Positions 1 through 8,101 are shown, counted from the stretch's first letter. The stretch is 40,198 nucleotides of DNA from JBLNDG01 sp050261415 (GCA_050261415.1 JBLNDG010000203.1:1-40198); one strand, 5' to 3'. A program made the numbers and translations. The notes: generated by a model not told the origin, from the letters alone.

Positions 1-1
1 A

Positions 2-253
2 GTCGTAGATGAAGCTCAGGAGATAACTCCTCACCTTGCAAAAATGATGCTGACCCGTGCAGGCTTCGGGGCTAAGTTTGTATTCCTTGGTGACCCGACA
101 GACAGTCAGATAGACAACGTACTGGTCGATGAACGTTCCAACGGGCTTGTGTACACCATTGAAAAAATGAAGCCCTACACCATTACAGGACATGTGACTC
201 TGAACAAGGTTGAAAGAAGTCCGTTAGCCCAGATAGCTGAAAAATGCATGTAG
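2..253 (+). CDS. PhoH family ATPase, C-terminal fragment
   Basis: The gene enters from the left edge; about 83 residues are visible, read from base 2 to the TAG at 251-253. They begin with VVDEAQE, the Walker B segment of PhoH-type P-loop ATPases, followed by the family-typical patterns KMMLTRAG, FLGDPTDSQIDN, SNGL and a final VERSPLAQIA. The IDN and SNGL spacing resembles the PIN-PhoH (YlaK-like) branch, but the N-terminal part that would decide this lies outside the window. PhoH proteins are cytoplasmic ATPases, in some cases linked to RNA handling; no specific role can be read from this fragment. A strong hairpin directly follows the stop, so this is the end of a transcription unit. Confidence 0.85.
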   Translation, partial: VVDEAQEITPHLAKMMLTRAGFGAKFVFLGDPTDSQIDNVLVDERSNGLVYTIEKMKPYTITGHVTLNKVERSPLAQIAEKCM

Positions 254-256
254 TTT

Positions 257-299
257 AAAGCCTCTGCATATGGTATTAACCCAATGCAGGGGCTTTATT
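257..299 (+). terminator. Rho-independent terminator after the PhoH-family gene
   Basis: A 13-bp stem pairs 257-269 with 284-296 (one G-T wobble) around a 14-nt loop and runs into a short T-rich tail. It starts three bases after the stop codon. Confidence 0.8.
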
Positions 300-404
300 G
301 CTGTATAACCCCCTTTAAGGAATGTCCTAATACCATTTATATAATAATATATCTAAATTTGTAAATTCATGATATAAATTACAGTTTCACATAATAAAAT
401 ATAC

Positions 405-442
405 TTAATTATCCGGCTGCATTAAGTTATAATAAACTTAAT
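405..442 (+). promoter_or_regulatory. Candidate promoter and palindrome before the sigma-54 activator gene
   Basis: A perfect inverted repeat, ATTAAGTT (421-428) and AACTTAAT (435-442), encloses a TATAAT-like -10 box (428-433). Seventeen bases upstream lies only a weak -35 (TTAATT, 405-410). A palindrome centred on a -10 box suggests repression or autoregulation, which is inference. The rest of the 254-465 gap is AT-rich with nothing else recognisable. The gene's ribosome binding site GGAGG is at 456-460. Confidence 0.4.
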
Positions 443-465
443 AATATAGAATTTGGAGGATTGCC

Positions 466-1890
466 ATGAATTACAAAAAACTGCTCGAACTGATTCTGGT
501 AAATCTTGATGAAGGAATAATAGTAACTGATTCAAAAGCTAATATTACATTTCTCAATGAACCCGCTACCAGTATTGCAGGCATAAATTACGGAACCGCA
601 ATTGGCAAGAATATACTGGAGGTTTTTCCCGGGCTCACTCCCGAGACCAGTACCTTCTATAATGTAATAAAGTACAAAAAGCCGCTTATCGAACATATCC
701 AGCATTATACCAATTATGAAGGGCGCAAGGTATCCACCGTTACCTCCACTATTCCCATAGTTGAAAGCAATGAGCTTGTAGGCTGCCTTGAAATATTCAA
801 GGATCTTACGCAGGTGATGGAGCTTTCAGAAAAGGTTGTACGGCTGCAGGAACAGCTTTACAAAAGGGATAATGGTGAAAAAGATTATAACAAGAACGGC
901 GCAAGGTACTCCTTCAGCGATATCATTGGTAAAAGCCCACAGATAAGGATGCTTAAGAAGAAGGCTATGAAGATCGCAGGCAGTAATTCACCGGTGCTGA
1001 TATATGGTGAAACCGGAACGGGCAAGGAGCTGCTTATCCAGGCTATCCACAATGCCGGCAGCAAAAGGAAAAACAAACCCTTCATAGCTCAGAACTGTGC
1101 GGCGCTGCCCTATAACCTTCTGGAAAGCATACTGTTTGGCACTGCTTCCGGCAGTTTTACAGGAGCAAAAGATAATCCGGGACTTTTTGAGCTGGCTGAC
1201 GGCGGAACCTTATTCCTTGATGAAATAAATTCGCTGGATATTGAGCTCCAGGCGAAGCTGCTTAGGGTAATTCAGGACGGAGTCGTAAGAAGAGTCGGCG
1301 GAACCAAAACTAAAGATGTGGATGTGCGCATAGTCGCCTCTACCAACGAAGACCCGGTCAAGCTTGTTGAATCCAACCGTCTAAGAGAGGATTTATTCTA
1401 CAGGCTTAACGTAATCTATCTGGAAATACCCCCTCTTAGAGAAAGAATTGAGGATATACCCCTTCTTGTTGACCATTTCATAGCTATGTTCAACAACAAG
1501 CTGAACAAACAAATAACAGGAATTTCTGCGGAAGCTCTGGATCTCCTCAAGAAATATACCTGGCCCGGAAATGTAAGGGAGCTTGAGCACCTCGTTGAAA
1601 GCGTTATGAATACCACTGATAACAATACAATCTCCCGTGAGGATATCAGCAGCAATCCGGGCAGGCGCCTTTCCGTTCCGAAGGAGCAGTACAAAACCAT
1701 GGATGAGGATTTTGTGCAGACCGACCTCAATACAGCAGTAAGCAGCTATGAAAAAGAACTGATAAAAAAAGCTCTGAGACATGCAAACGGCAATATTTCA
1801 AAAGCTGCAAGAGCTTTGAACCTGCCTAAGCAGACCTTGCATAACAAGATAAAAAAATATGATATAAAAATATTAACTGAAATACAATAA
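466..1890 (+). CDS. Sigma-54-dependent transcriptional activator (PAS - AAA+ - Fis HTH)
   Basis: This 474-aa enhancer-binding protein activates RNA polymerase carrying sigma-54 by ATP hydrolysis. Residues about 8-120 form a PAS-like sensor domain without a visible membrane segment. The AAA+ domain follows, with Walker A GETGTGKE (181-188), Walker B GGTLFLDEI (246-254), a sensor I ASTNED segment and the arginine-finger region LREDLFYR (307-313). A Fis-type helix-turn-helix is near 443-463. The sigma-54-contacting loop reads GSFTGA (229-234) instead of the usual GAFTGA. The LDEINS segment is reminiscent of RocR-type regulators of arginine/proline catabolism. The gene lies directly upstream of a perfect -24/-12 promoter serving the glycyl-radical operon, so it is very probably that operon's regulator; the signal sensed by the PAS domain is unknown. 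ATG start with GGAGG ribosome binding site. Confidence 0.93.
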   Translation: MNYKKLLELILVNLDEGIIVTDSKANITFLNEPATSIAGINYGTAIGKNILEVFPGLTPETSTFYNVIKYKKPLIEHIQHYTNYEGRKVSTVTSTIPIVESNELVGCLEIFKDLTQVMELSEKVVRLQEQLYKRDNGEKDYNKNGARYSFSDIIGKSPQIRMLKKKAMKIAGSNSPVLIYGETGTGKELLIQAIHNAGSKRKNKPFIAQNCAALPYNLLESILFGTASGSFTGAKDNPGLFELADGGTLFLDEINSLDIELQAKLLRVIQDGVVRRVGGTKTKDVDVRIVASTNEDPVKLVESNRLREDLFYRLNVIYLEIPPLRERIEDIPLLVDHFIAMFNNKLNKQITGISAEALDLLKKYTWPGNVRELEHLVESVMNTTDNNTISREDISSNPGRRLSVPKEQYKTMDEDFVQTDLNTAVSSYEKELIKKALRHANGNISKAARALNLPKQTLHNKIKKYDIKILTEIQ

Positions 1891-1893
1891 TAT

Positions 1894-1951
1894 GTCCCAA
1901 ATTTGATACAAAGGTGCTATAATGGTGTAAAAAGCGTCCCTATTTTGGTAC
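1894..1951 (+). promoter_or_regulatory. Two candidate upstream activator sites for the sigma-54 regulator
   Basis: GTCCCAAATTTGATAC at 1894-1909 and GTCCCTATTTTGGTAC at 1936-1951 agree at 13 of 16 positions. Each is an imperfect palindrome of the form GTNCC-N6-GGNAC or close to it. Their spacing of exactly 42 bp is about four helical turns, and their centres lie near -150 and -108 relative to the predicted sigma-54 start site. That is the usual layout of enhancer sites for such activators. The second copy also lies inside the hairpin that ends the regulator gene. Confidence 0.6.
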
Positions 1952-1963
1952 GCTTGATTTTTT
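1931..1963 (+). terminator. Hairpin with T-run after the sigma-54 activator gene
   Basis: AAGCGTCCC (1932-1940) pairs with GGTACGCTT (1947-1955) with one mismatch, and is followed by GATTTTTTT. It is probably the terminator of the regulator gene, overlapping one candidate enhancer site. Confidence 0.6.
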
Positions 1964-2024
1964 TAATTACACGCAGCAGTATAAGAACCTAGTAATTATC
2001 TATTGCTACGCTTTTCTGCCCTTG

Positions 2025-2040
2025 TGGCACGTTTATTGCT
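2025..2040 (+). promoter_or_regulatory. Sigma-54 (-24/-12) promoter of the hydroxyproline dehydratase operon
   Basis: TGGCAC-GTTTA-TTGCT matches the sigma-54 consensus TGGCAC-N5-TTGC at every conserved base, with the required 10 bases between GG (2026-2027) and GC (2038-2039). Predicted transcription start is near 2051. That leaves a leader of about 37 bases before the TTG start at 2088, and rules out any start codon upstream of it. Confidence 0.92.
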
Positions 2041-2087
2041 ATTTTAAATTATATATTCAATTTATTTGCATTAGGCGAGGTGATATT

Positions 2088-2993
2088 TTGTGTAAAGGTA
2101 GAATATTCAATATACAAAAATATTCTATACATGACGGGCCGGGAATACGCAGTACTGTCTTTTTCAAAGGCTGTCCTCTGAGTTGTATATGGTGCCACAA
2201 TCCTGAGAGCCAATCCTTCAAGCCTGAGATATTGTTTTACGGAAAAAGGTGCATAGGCTGCGGAAAATGCCTTGAGGCATGCCAGTATAGAGCTATATCC
2301 CTTCAGGATGGTGTAATATGCTATGATAGAAATAGATGCACCCTCTGTGAAAACTGTGTAAAGGCATGTTATGCAAAAGCCCGTGAGACCGCAGGCCAAT
2401 CTGTGGATGTAGGATACGTCATGGCTCAGTTAGAAAAAGACAGGATTTTTTATGAAGAATCCGGCGGTGGTGTTACTTTTTCAGGCGGTGAACCCCTGTC
2501 GCAGCTTGAATTCCTTATAGAACTTCTGGAGCAATGCAGGAAAAAGGAAATTCATACTGCCATAGATACGAGCGGTTATGCGGCGCCGGAGGTAATAAGC
2601 AGGGTAGGAAGCCTGGCTGATTTGTTCCTATATGATCTGAAGCTCATTGATGATGAAAAGCATAAGGAATATATAGGTGTATCCAACAAAGTGATATTTG
2701 AGAACCTTGAGCTTCTCTCCAAGCTTGGAAAACGGATTTTTATCAGAATACCGCTAATCCCGGGAATCAATGATGACGATGAAAACATAAAAGCAACTGC
2801 CGGTATTATTCATAATACTCCCGGAGTAAGCCAGGTAAACCTTCTCCCCTACCACAACATGGCTGCAGACAAATATAAGCGGTTGGACAAGCCGAACTGC
2901 CTGATGGAAATAATGGTTCCTTCAAAGGAATATGTTGAAGAAATATCGAGGAAATACCTGTCGTATGGTATAAATGCTAAGATAGGAGGATAA
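2088..2993 (+). CDS. Glycyl-radical enzyme activase (radical SAM, HypD activase)
   Basis: This 301-aa radical SAM enzyme would install the glycyl radical on its partner encoded 4 bases downstream. The radical SAM cluster motif is C29-X3-C33-X2-C36 (GCPLSCIWC). Two additional ferredoxin-type [4Fe-4S] motifs follow (C55/C58/C61/C65 and C84/C87/C90/C94), the arrangement of activases for dehydratase/decarboxylase-type glycyl radical enzymes rather than of pyruvate formate-lyase itself. The GGEP segment expected for S-adenosylmethionine binding is present (SGGEPLSQ). I chose TTG at 2088 because GAGGTGA lies a few bases upstream and because the reading frame further upstream runs through the sigma-54 promoter. 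It is first gene of the operon. Substrate assignment rests on the partner. Confidence 0.93.
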   Translation: MCKGRIFNIQKYSIHDGPGIRSTVFFKGCPLSCIWCHNPESQSFKPEILFYGKRCIGCGKCLEACQYRAISLQDGVICYDRNRCTLCENCVKACYAKARETAGQSVDVGYVMAQLEKDRIFYEESGGGVTFSGGEPLSQLEFLIELLEQCRKKEIHTAIDTSGYAAPEVISRVGSLADLFLYDLKLIDDEKHKEYIGVSNKVIFENLELLSKLGKRIFIRIPLIPGINDDDENIKATAGIIHNTPGVSQVNLLPYHNMAADKYKRLDKPNCLMEIMVPSKEYVEEISRKYLSYGINAKIGG

Positions 2994-2997
2994 ATCA

Positions 2998-5358
2998 ATG
3001 AATGAAAGAGTGCAAGGATTAAGACAGAAGAGCCTTGATGCGGTACCCACCATGTCAATAGAAAGGGCACAGATAGTAACAGAAACGTATAAGAAGCATG
3101 CAGGTACTGTATCTGTTCCGGTCCTCAGGGCGTTAGCCTTCAAGGCCCTCATGGAAAACAAGACTATCTGCATTAATGACGGCGAGCTGATCGTAGGTGA
3201 AAGAGGTCCTTCACCAAAGGCCACACCAACTTATCCGGAGCTTTGCTGCCATACAATGGAAGATTTTGATGTAATTGACCAGAGGAAAAAAGTATTTTTC
3301 AGGGTAGATGAACATGCAAAGCAAATTCAGAAAGAAGAAATAATCCCGTATTGGAAGGGAAAATCCATGAGGGACATGATTTTCAACAATATGACGGAGG
3401 AATGGAAGGACTGCTATGCCAGCGGTATCTTTACCGAATTCATGGAGCAAAGGGCTCCCGGGCATACCGTTGGTGATGATAAAATATTCAAAAAAGGCTT
3501 CCTCGGCTTTAAACAAGATATCGAAAATCAGCTTGCCTCCCTCGATTTCGTCAATGATATGGAAGCTTACGACAAGCAGGAGGAGCTTAAGGCAATGCGC
3601 ATCTGTGCCGATGCAATAATACGGTTTGCAGAACGCCACGCAGAAAAAGCAGCAGAGCTTGCACGGAAGGAAAGCAATCCCGGCAGGAAAAAGGAGCTCG
3701 AAAAAATCGCAGAGGTTTGCACCCATGTACCGGCAAATGCTCCGCGGGATTTCTGGGAAGCCCTTCAAATGTATTGGTTCGTGCACCTCGGAGTAATAAC
3801 CGAGCTCAACACATGGGATGCATACAACCCCGGAAGACTGGACCAACATCTCAACCCATTCTATAAGAAAGGCATTGAGGATGGCACCCTTACAAGGGAA
3901 AAGGCCGAAGAACTCCTTCAGTGCTTCTGGGTCAAGTTCAACAACCAGCCTGCTCCTCCAAAGGTTGGAATAACCCTGCAGGAAAGCGGCACATATACTG
4001 ATTTTGCCAATATAAACAGCGGCGGTCTCAAGGCTGACGGCTCAGACGCAGTAAATGAAGTATCATTTTTAGTTCTGGATGTAATTGATGAAATGAGGCT
4101 CTTACAGCCAAGCTCCAACATACAGCTCAGCAAGAAAAACCCCGACAGGTTCCTGAAAAGAGCCGGCAGGATAATCAGCAAGGGCTGGGGACAGCCTTCC
4201 ATATTCAATGCCGATTCGGTAGTTGAAGAGCTTTTACACCAGGGAAAAAGCGTAGAGGATGCCCGATGCGGCGGTACAAGCGGATGTGTTGAGACTGGAG
4301 CTTTTGGCAAGGAAGCATATATACTGACAGGCTACTTTAACCTGGTAAAAGTGCTTGAAATAACCCTTAACAATGGATTAGACCCCAGGACAGGCAAGAA
4401 ACTAGGAATAGAAACAGGTAACGCCGAGGAATTCAAGACCTATGAGGAGCTGCTTGAGGCATATAAGAAACAGCTTCATCATTTTATCGAAATCAAGATC
4501 AGGGGCAACAATGTCATCGAAAAACTGTATGCAGACCTTATGCCGTCTCCTTTCCTCTCTATTCTAACGGATGACTGCATCAAGGCAGGCAAGGATTATA
4601 ATGCAGGAGGAGCAAGATACAACTCCAATTATATACAGGGAGTAGGAATAGGTACTCTTACAGACAGCTTCTCCTCAATCAAAACCCATGTTTTTGATAA
4701 AAAAGAACTTACAATGGCGGAACTCCTGGCTGTTCTGCGGAGCAATTTTGAGGGCAGTGAGAGAATAAGGCAGCTCTTTTTAAACAGTACTCCAAAGTAC
4801 GGAAATGATGATGATTATGCTGATGATATAATGAAAGAGCTTTTTGACCTGTACTACAACGAAGTAAATGGAAGGAAGACCGTAAAAGGCGGAACCTATA
4901 GAATAGATATGCTTCCAACTACCTGTCATGTATATTTCGGTTCAGTCACGGGGGCAACTCCGGACGGCAGGTTGGGCGGGCAACCGCAATCTGAAGGGAT
5001 TTCTCCTGTTCAGGGCTCAGACCTGTACGGACCAACAGCTGTAGTAAAATCAGCAGGCAAGATGGATCATCTGAGAACCGGCGGAACTCTGCTGAACATC
5101 AAATTCACACCTGAACTCCTGCAGGACGAGGATGGCATCGACAAGCTGGCAAAGCTTGTAAGAAGCTATTTCAAGCTTGACGGGCACCATATACAGTTCA
5201 ATGTAGTAAGCGCCGATACACTTAGAAAGGCCAAGAAGAATCCTGACCAATACAAGGATTTGATTGTAAGGGTTGCGGGCTACAGTGATTATTTCTGTGA
5301 TTTGACTGAAGCGCTTCAGGATGAGATAATATCAAGGACTGAACACAAGGGATTCTAA
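2998..5358 (+). CDS. hypD: Glycyl radical enzyme, probable trans-4-hydroxy-L-proline dehydratase
   Basis: A 786-aa cytoplasmic glycyl radical enzyme. The radical site is Gly761 in RVAGYS, and the active-site thiyl cysteine is Cys430 in SGCVETG with Glu432 next to it. The residues I recall as lining the Clostridioides difficile HypD active site (His160, Ser334, Asp339, Phe340, Cys434, Glu436, Tyr450, Thr645, Gly765) all have counterparts here at a constant offset of four: His156, Ser330, Asp335, Phe336, Cys430, Glu432, Tyr446, Thr641, Gly761. HypD dehydrates trans-4-hydroxy-L-proline to pyrroline-5-carboxylate, which is normally reduced to proline for Stickland fermentation. No pyrroline-5-carboxylate reductase is in the window. 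The activase upstream and the Xaa-Pro aminopeptidase downstream fit this role. Regulation is by the sigma-54 promoter. A related dehydratase cannot be wholly excluded. Confidence 0.88.
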   Translation: MNERVQGLRQKSLDAVPTMSIERAQIVTETYKKHAGTVSVPVLRALAFKALMENKTICINDGELIVGERGPSPKATPTYPELCCHTMEDFDVIDQRKKVFFRVDEHAKQIQKEEIIPYWKGKSMRDMIFNNMTEEWKDCYASGIFTEFMEQRAPGHTVGDDKIFKKGFLGFKQDIENQLASLDFVNDMEAYDKQEELKAMRICADAIIRFAERHAEKAAELARKESNPGRKKELEKIAEVCTHVPANAPRDFWEALQMYWFVHLGVITELNTWDAYNPGRLDQHLNPFYKKGIEDGTLTREKAEELLQCFWVKFNNQPAPPKVGITLQESGTYTDFANINSGGLKADGSDAVNEVSFLVLDVIDEMRLLQPSSNIQLSKKNPDRFLKRAGRIISKGWGQPSIFNADSVVEELLHQGKSVEDARCGGTSGCVETGAFGKEAYILTGYFNLVKVLEITLNNGLDPRTGKKLGIETGNAEEFKTYEELLEAYKKQLHHFIEIKIRGNNVIEKLYADLMPSPFLSILTDDCIKAGKDYNAGGARYNSNYIQGVGIGTLTDSFSSIKTHVFDKKELTMAELLAVLRSNFEGSERIRQLFLNSTPKYGNDDDYADDIMKELFDLYYNEVNGRKTVKGGTYRIDMLPTTCHVYFGSVTGATPDGRLGGQPQSEGISPVQGSDLYGPTAVVKSAGKMDHLRTGGTLLNIKFTPELLQDEDGIDKLAKLVRSYFKLDGHHIQFNVVSADTLRKAKKNPDQYKDLIVRVAGYSDYFCDLTEALQDEIISRTEHKGF

Positions 5359-5404
5359 TATGTCAAATAAATGTTAAATACAAAACGAAAGGGGTAGAAA
5401 ACGA

Positions 5405-7186
5405 TTGATTAAAGAAAGGATTTCAAAGCTTAGAAAGCTAATGAAGGAAAGGGGTATTGACGCATATATAATACCAAGCTTTGATGCCCATCAGAGTGAG
5501 TATGTGCCTGAGCACTGGAAATGCAGGCAGTGGATTTCCGGTTTTACGGGCTCAGCCGGTACAGTGGTTGTCACAGAGAAGGAAGCCGGCTTGTGGACTG
5601 ACGGGAGATACTTCATACAGGCAGAAAAGCAGCTGGAAGGCAGCGGAATCAAACTGTTCAAAATAGCAATGCCAGGAGTTCCAACCTTTATTGAGTGGAT
5701 TGGTACTTCCCTCCCTTCAGGCAGTACGGTTGGCTTTGATGGCCGTGTTATTTCAGTTTCCTCCTTCAAGGATATGCTGAAAACCTTCAAATCAAGCAGC
5801 TTTAAGTTTGAGACAAAATATGACCTTATAGGAGAGCTTTGGGCTGACCGACCTGCGGTGCCCAACAATCCCGTAATCGTCCATGAATTAAAATATGCAG
5901 GAAAGTCAAGAACCGAAAAGCTTTCGGAAGTCAGGAAGGAAATGAAGGACCTGGGGGCAAGCTTCTACCTTCTGTCGTCGCTGGATGATGTTGCATGGCT
6001 TTATAACATAAGAGGAAACGATGTCCCGAATACCCCCGTTGTATCAGCCTACACGCTGATTTCTGATAAGGATTCATGGCTTTTCATAGATAAAAACAAA
6101 GTAAGCGGGAAGGTCGAAAAGGAGCTTACAGATGACGGTATAAAAGTAATGGACTACAGCGAGGTAGCAAAGCTTTTATCCGGTCTTACAGAAAACGAGA
6201 CAGTACTCTACGACCCTGAAAAAACCAATGTATGGCTTTACAAATCCCTAAAGGAAGGCATCAAGAAAATAGAAGAACTCAATATCACAACCAAACTTAA
6301 GGCTGTAAAGAGCCCTGTTGAAATAGAAAATCTGAGAAACTGCCAGATAAAGGATGGAGCCGCACTGGTGAAGTTTTTATGCTGGCTCGACAAAAACCTT
6401 GGTAAAGAGAAAATTACCGAAATGACTGTAGATGAAAAACTTATAGAATTCAGGGCACAGCAGGAATATAATATGGGGCCCAGCTTCGACACAATAGCAG
6501 GCTACAAGGAACATGCCGCCATGATGCATTACAGGGCAGTCCCTGAATCTGATTATACTCTTGCCAGGGAAGGCATGCTTCTTATTGATAATGGCGGACA
6601 ATACCTGGACGGTACAACCGACATTACAAGGACAATTGTATTGGGTAAACTTACAGATGAACAAAAGAAGGATTTTACTCTCGTATTAAAAGCCCACATA
6701 GGGCTGGCAACCGCTAAATTTCTTAAGGGCTGTACCTGTACACACCTGGATATACTGTCAAGAAGGCACTTATGGAAGGAAGGACTGGATTACAGGTGCG
6801 GCACCGGCCACGGAGTAGGCTTCCTGCTCAGTGTCCATGAAGGCCCGCAGGGCTTCAGGAGGCCGCCGGTTATAAACACTGTGATACTCGAAGAGGGCAT
6901 GATTCTTACAAATGAACCCGGGATATATAAAGAAGGCATGCATGGTGTAAGAACCGAGAATACATTGTTGGTTACGAAAGACTATGAAAATGAGTATGGA
7001 CAGTTTATGAGATTCGATACGATTTCCTACTGCCCCATAGACCTCGACGGTTTGAACGTAAGTCTCCTTACACAAGAGGAAAAGGACTGGCTTAACAACT
7101 ACCATAAGGAGGTATTTGAAAAGCTTTCTCCTCTGCTCAGTGCAGACGAAAGAAAGTGGCTGGAGAACGAAACAAGAGCTATATAG
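5405..7186 (+). CDS. Xaa-Pro aminopeptidase (M24B family, three-domain type)
   Basis: A 593-aa metallopeptidase that removes the N-terminal residue from peptides with proline in second position. The size and three-domain layout (two creatinase-like N-terminal domains, catalytic domain from about residue 310) resemble the cytosolic human XPNPEP1 type rather than short PepP. The dinuclear metal ligands are visible as Asp395, Asp406 (DGTTDITRT), His469 (TGHGVGF), Glu504 (NEPGIY) and Glu518 (TENT). No signal peptide is present. TTG start with AAAGGGG about 10 bases upstream; only 46 bp separate it from the glycyl radical enzyme with no terminator, so it probably belongs to the same sigma-54-driven operon. 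This suggests coupling of imino-peptide cleavage to hydroxyproline use. In-frame ATG codons occur only further inside. Confidence 0.92.
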   Translation: MIKERISKLRKLMKERGIDAYIIPSFDAHQSEYVPEHWKCRQWISGFTGSAGTVVVTEKEAGLWTDGRYFIQAEKQLEGSGIKLFKIAMPGVPTFIEWIGTSLPSGSTVGFDGRVISVSSFKDMLKTFKSSSFKFETKYDLIGELWADRPAVPNNPVIVHELKYAGKSRTEKLSEVRKEMKDLGASFYLLSSLDDVAWLYNIRGNDVPNTPVVSAYTLISDKDSWLFIDKNKVSGKVEKELTDDGIKVMDYSEVAKLLSGLTENETVLYDPEKTNVWLYKSLKEGIKKIEELNITTKLKAVKSPVEIENLRNCQIKDGAALVKFLCWLDKNLGKEKITEMTVDEKLIEFRAQQEYNMGPSFDTIAGYKEHAAMMHYRAVPESDYTLAREGMLLIDNGGQYLDGTTDITRTIVLGKLTDEQKKDFTLVLKAHIGLATAKFLKGCTCTHLDILSRRHLWKEGLDYRCGTGHGVGFLLSVHEGPQGFRRPPVINTVILEEGMILTNEPGIYKEGMHGVRTENTLLVTKDYENEYGQFMRFDTISYCPIDLDGLNVSLLTQEEKDWLNNYHKEVFEKLSPLLSADERKWLENETRAI

Positions 7187-7298
7187 AGCTAGAAAAGGTA
7201 CTGAAAATATAAGAAGCCATTTATAGATAGGCATCTTATAGAAAGATTGGTTGCGCCTCGAATATTATGTTCCACAAATATTCTTGCCAACTATATGC

Positions 7299-7344
7299 AA
7301 AACCATAGTATCAACACAATAGGTCCTGTTGAAACTATGGTTTT
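7299..7344. terminator. Strong bidirectional hairpin between convergent genes
   Basis: An 11-bp perfect stem (AAAACCATAGT, 7299-7309, with 7334-7344), one A-A mismatch, and then a further 6-bp stem (7311-7316 with 7327-7332). It is bordered by A/T tracts on both sides, so it could end transcripts from the aminopeptidase operon. It lies inside the inverted-repeat element. Confidence 0.65.
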
Positions 7345-7419
7345 ACACTAGCTAATGGAACTTAGTGAGGAATCCTTAGAAACAACAGTGAGCGAAACAC
7401 GAGGTTGAGCTAGCTTTTC

Positions 7420-7441
7420 GGGGCTCGGAGCCCCTTTCTTT
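7420..7441 (+). terminator. GC-rich hairpin with T-rich tail inside the repeat element
   Basis: GGGGCT-CGG-AGCCCC (7420-7434) forms a 6-bp GC-rich stem followed by TTTCTTT. It looks like the terminator of a short transcript beginning within the element, or a second terminator for the upstream operon. Confidence 0.5.
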
Positions 7442-7531
7442 AGTGGTCACGTTTTTCTTAGGATCCTAAGCTCTAGTTCCATCAAGATTTCTATACCAAT
7501 GCCTAGATATACATGGCTTCTTATATTAACT

Positions 7532-8101
7532 TTACCACTTGCTCGACATACCTTCAGGATTATATCTTTCCAAATACGGCATAACCATATCCACGTCATC
7601 AGCTATATAATACAGGTCCCTGAAATCCGATTTTGCAAATTTCTCCTTGTACAAGTGCTCGAAAAAATCGCCCAGATGCTTATAGAAGCCATCGGTGTTA
7701 ATAAAAATTATAGGCTTGGTATGGCAGCCAAGCTGCTTTAGCGTTATTATTTCCACTATCTCCTCAAGGGTACCGAAGCCGCCGGGCAGTGCTATGAAGA
7801 CATCCGCCCTCTTTTCCATATTGGCCTTTCTCTCCCTCAGGTCTTTCGTTATTATGAGTTCATCGGCGGTATCATAAGCCACCCCCCTGTCCCTTATAAG
7901 CTCAGGTATCACGCCTACGACCCTGCCGCCATGTTCATGGGTTGCCCTTGCAATAGCACCCATGAGCCCTATATTTGTACCACCGTATATCAAGGTGGAA
8001 TTACTTTCGCCAATGATTCTTCCAAGCCTGGCAGCAGCTTCAAAGAATGCAGGTGCGACATGGTCGCTGGATGAGCTGAATACACATATATTCTTTTGCA
8101 T
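7532..8101 (-). CDS. LOG family protein (TIGR00730, nucleotide phosphoribohydrolase type)
   Basis: A 189-aa cytoplasmic Rossmann-fold protein of the LOG family, members of which cleave nucleoside 5'-monophosphates to base and ribose 5-phosphate (the cytokinin-activating reaction in plants). The diagnostic motifs are present: RKANM (91-95) and PGGFGTLEE (106-114), plus the GG-T phosphate loop in IYGGTNIGLMG. The bacterial substrate is usually unknown and nothing here specifies it. The start is 8 bases downstream of the nitroreductase stop, so the two are co-transcribed. The stop lies immediately outside the right end of the inverted-repeat element. Confidence 0.9.
   Translation of the reverse strand: MQKNICVFSSSSDHVAPAFFEAAARLGRIIGESNSTLIYGGTNIGLMGAIARATHEHGGRVVGVIPELIRDRGVAYDTADELIITKDLRERKANMEKRADVFIALPGGFGTLEEIVEIITLKQLGCHTKPIIFINTDGFYKHLGDFFEHLYKEKFAKSDFRDLYYIADDVDMVMPYLERYNPEGMSSKW

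Larger units (their letters stand above)
7206..7527. mobile_element. MITE-like element with 29-bp inverted ends and nested hairpins
   Basis: Positions 7206-7234 and 7499-7527 are inverted repeats matching at 26 of 29 bases, with a perfect outer core of 15. Similarity resumes further inside at TATAGAAA (7237-7244 and 7488-7495). The element fills almost the whole gap between two convergent genes. It holds no ORF of note but several nested structures: a long hairpin at 7299-7344, the pairings CTAGCT/AGCTAG (7348/7408) and ATGGAACT/AGTTCCAT (7355/7475), a GC-rich hairpin at 7420-7434 and a 14-bp palindrome at 7457-7470. No clear target-site duplication is visible. It may be a non-autonomous transposable element or a structured RNA. 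Confidence 0.6.

Noticed and set aside
2022..2087. Upstream extension of the activase reading frame to 2022
   Set aside because: The extension runs through the sigma-54 promoter and upstream of its predicted start site; TTG 2088 has a proper ribosome binding site and the family's usual N-terminus.
3211..3849. 212-codon open frame on the minus strand
   Set aside because: It is a shadow of the glycyl radical enzyme gene, with no recognisable domain.
7348..7482. Possible TnpB/IS605-type guide RNA or group II intron fragment
   Set aside because: The nested hairpins are suggestive, but there is no transposase or maturase relic, no domain V-like sequence and no recognised end motif.
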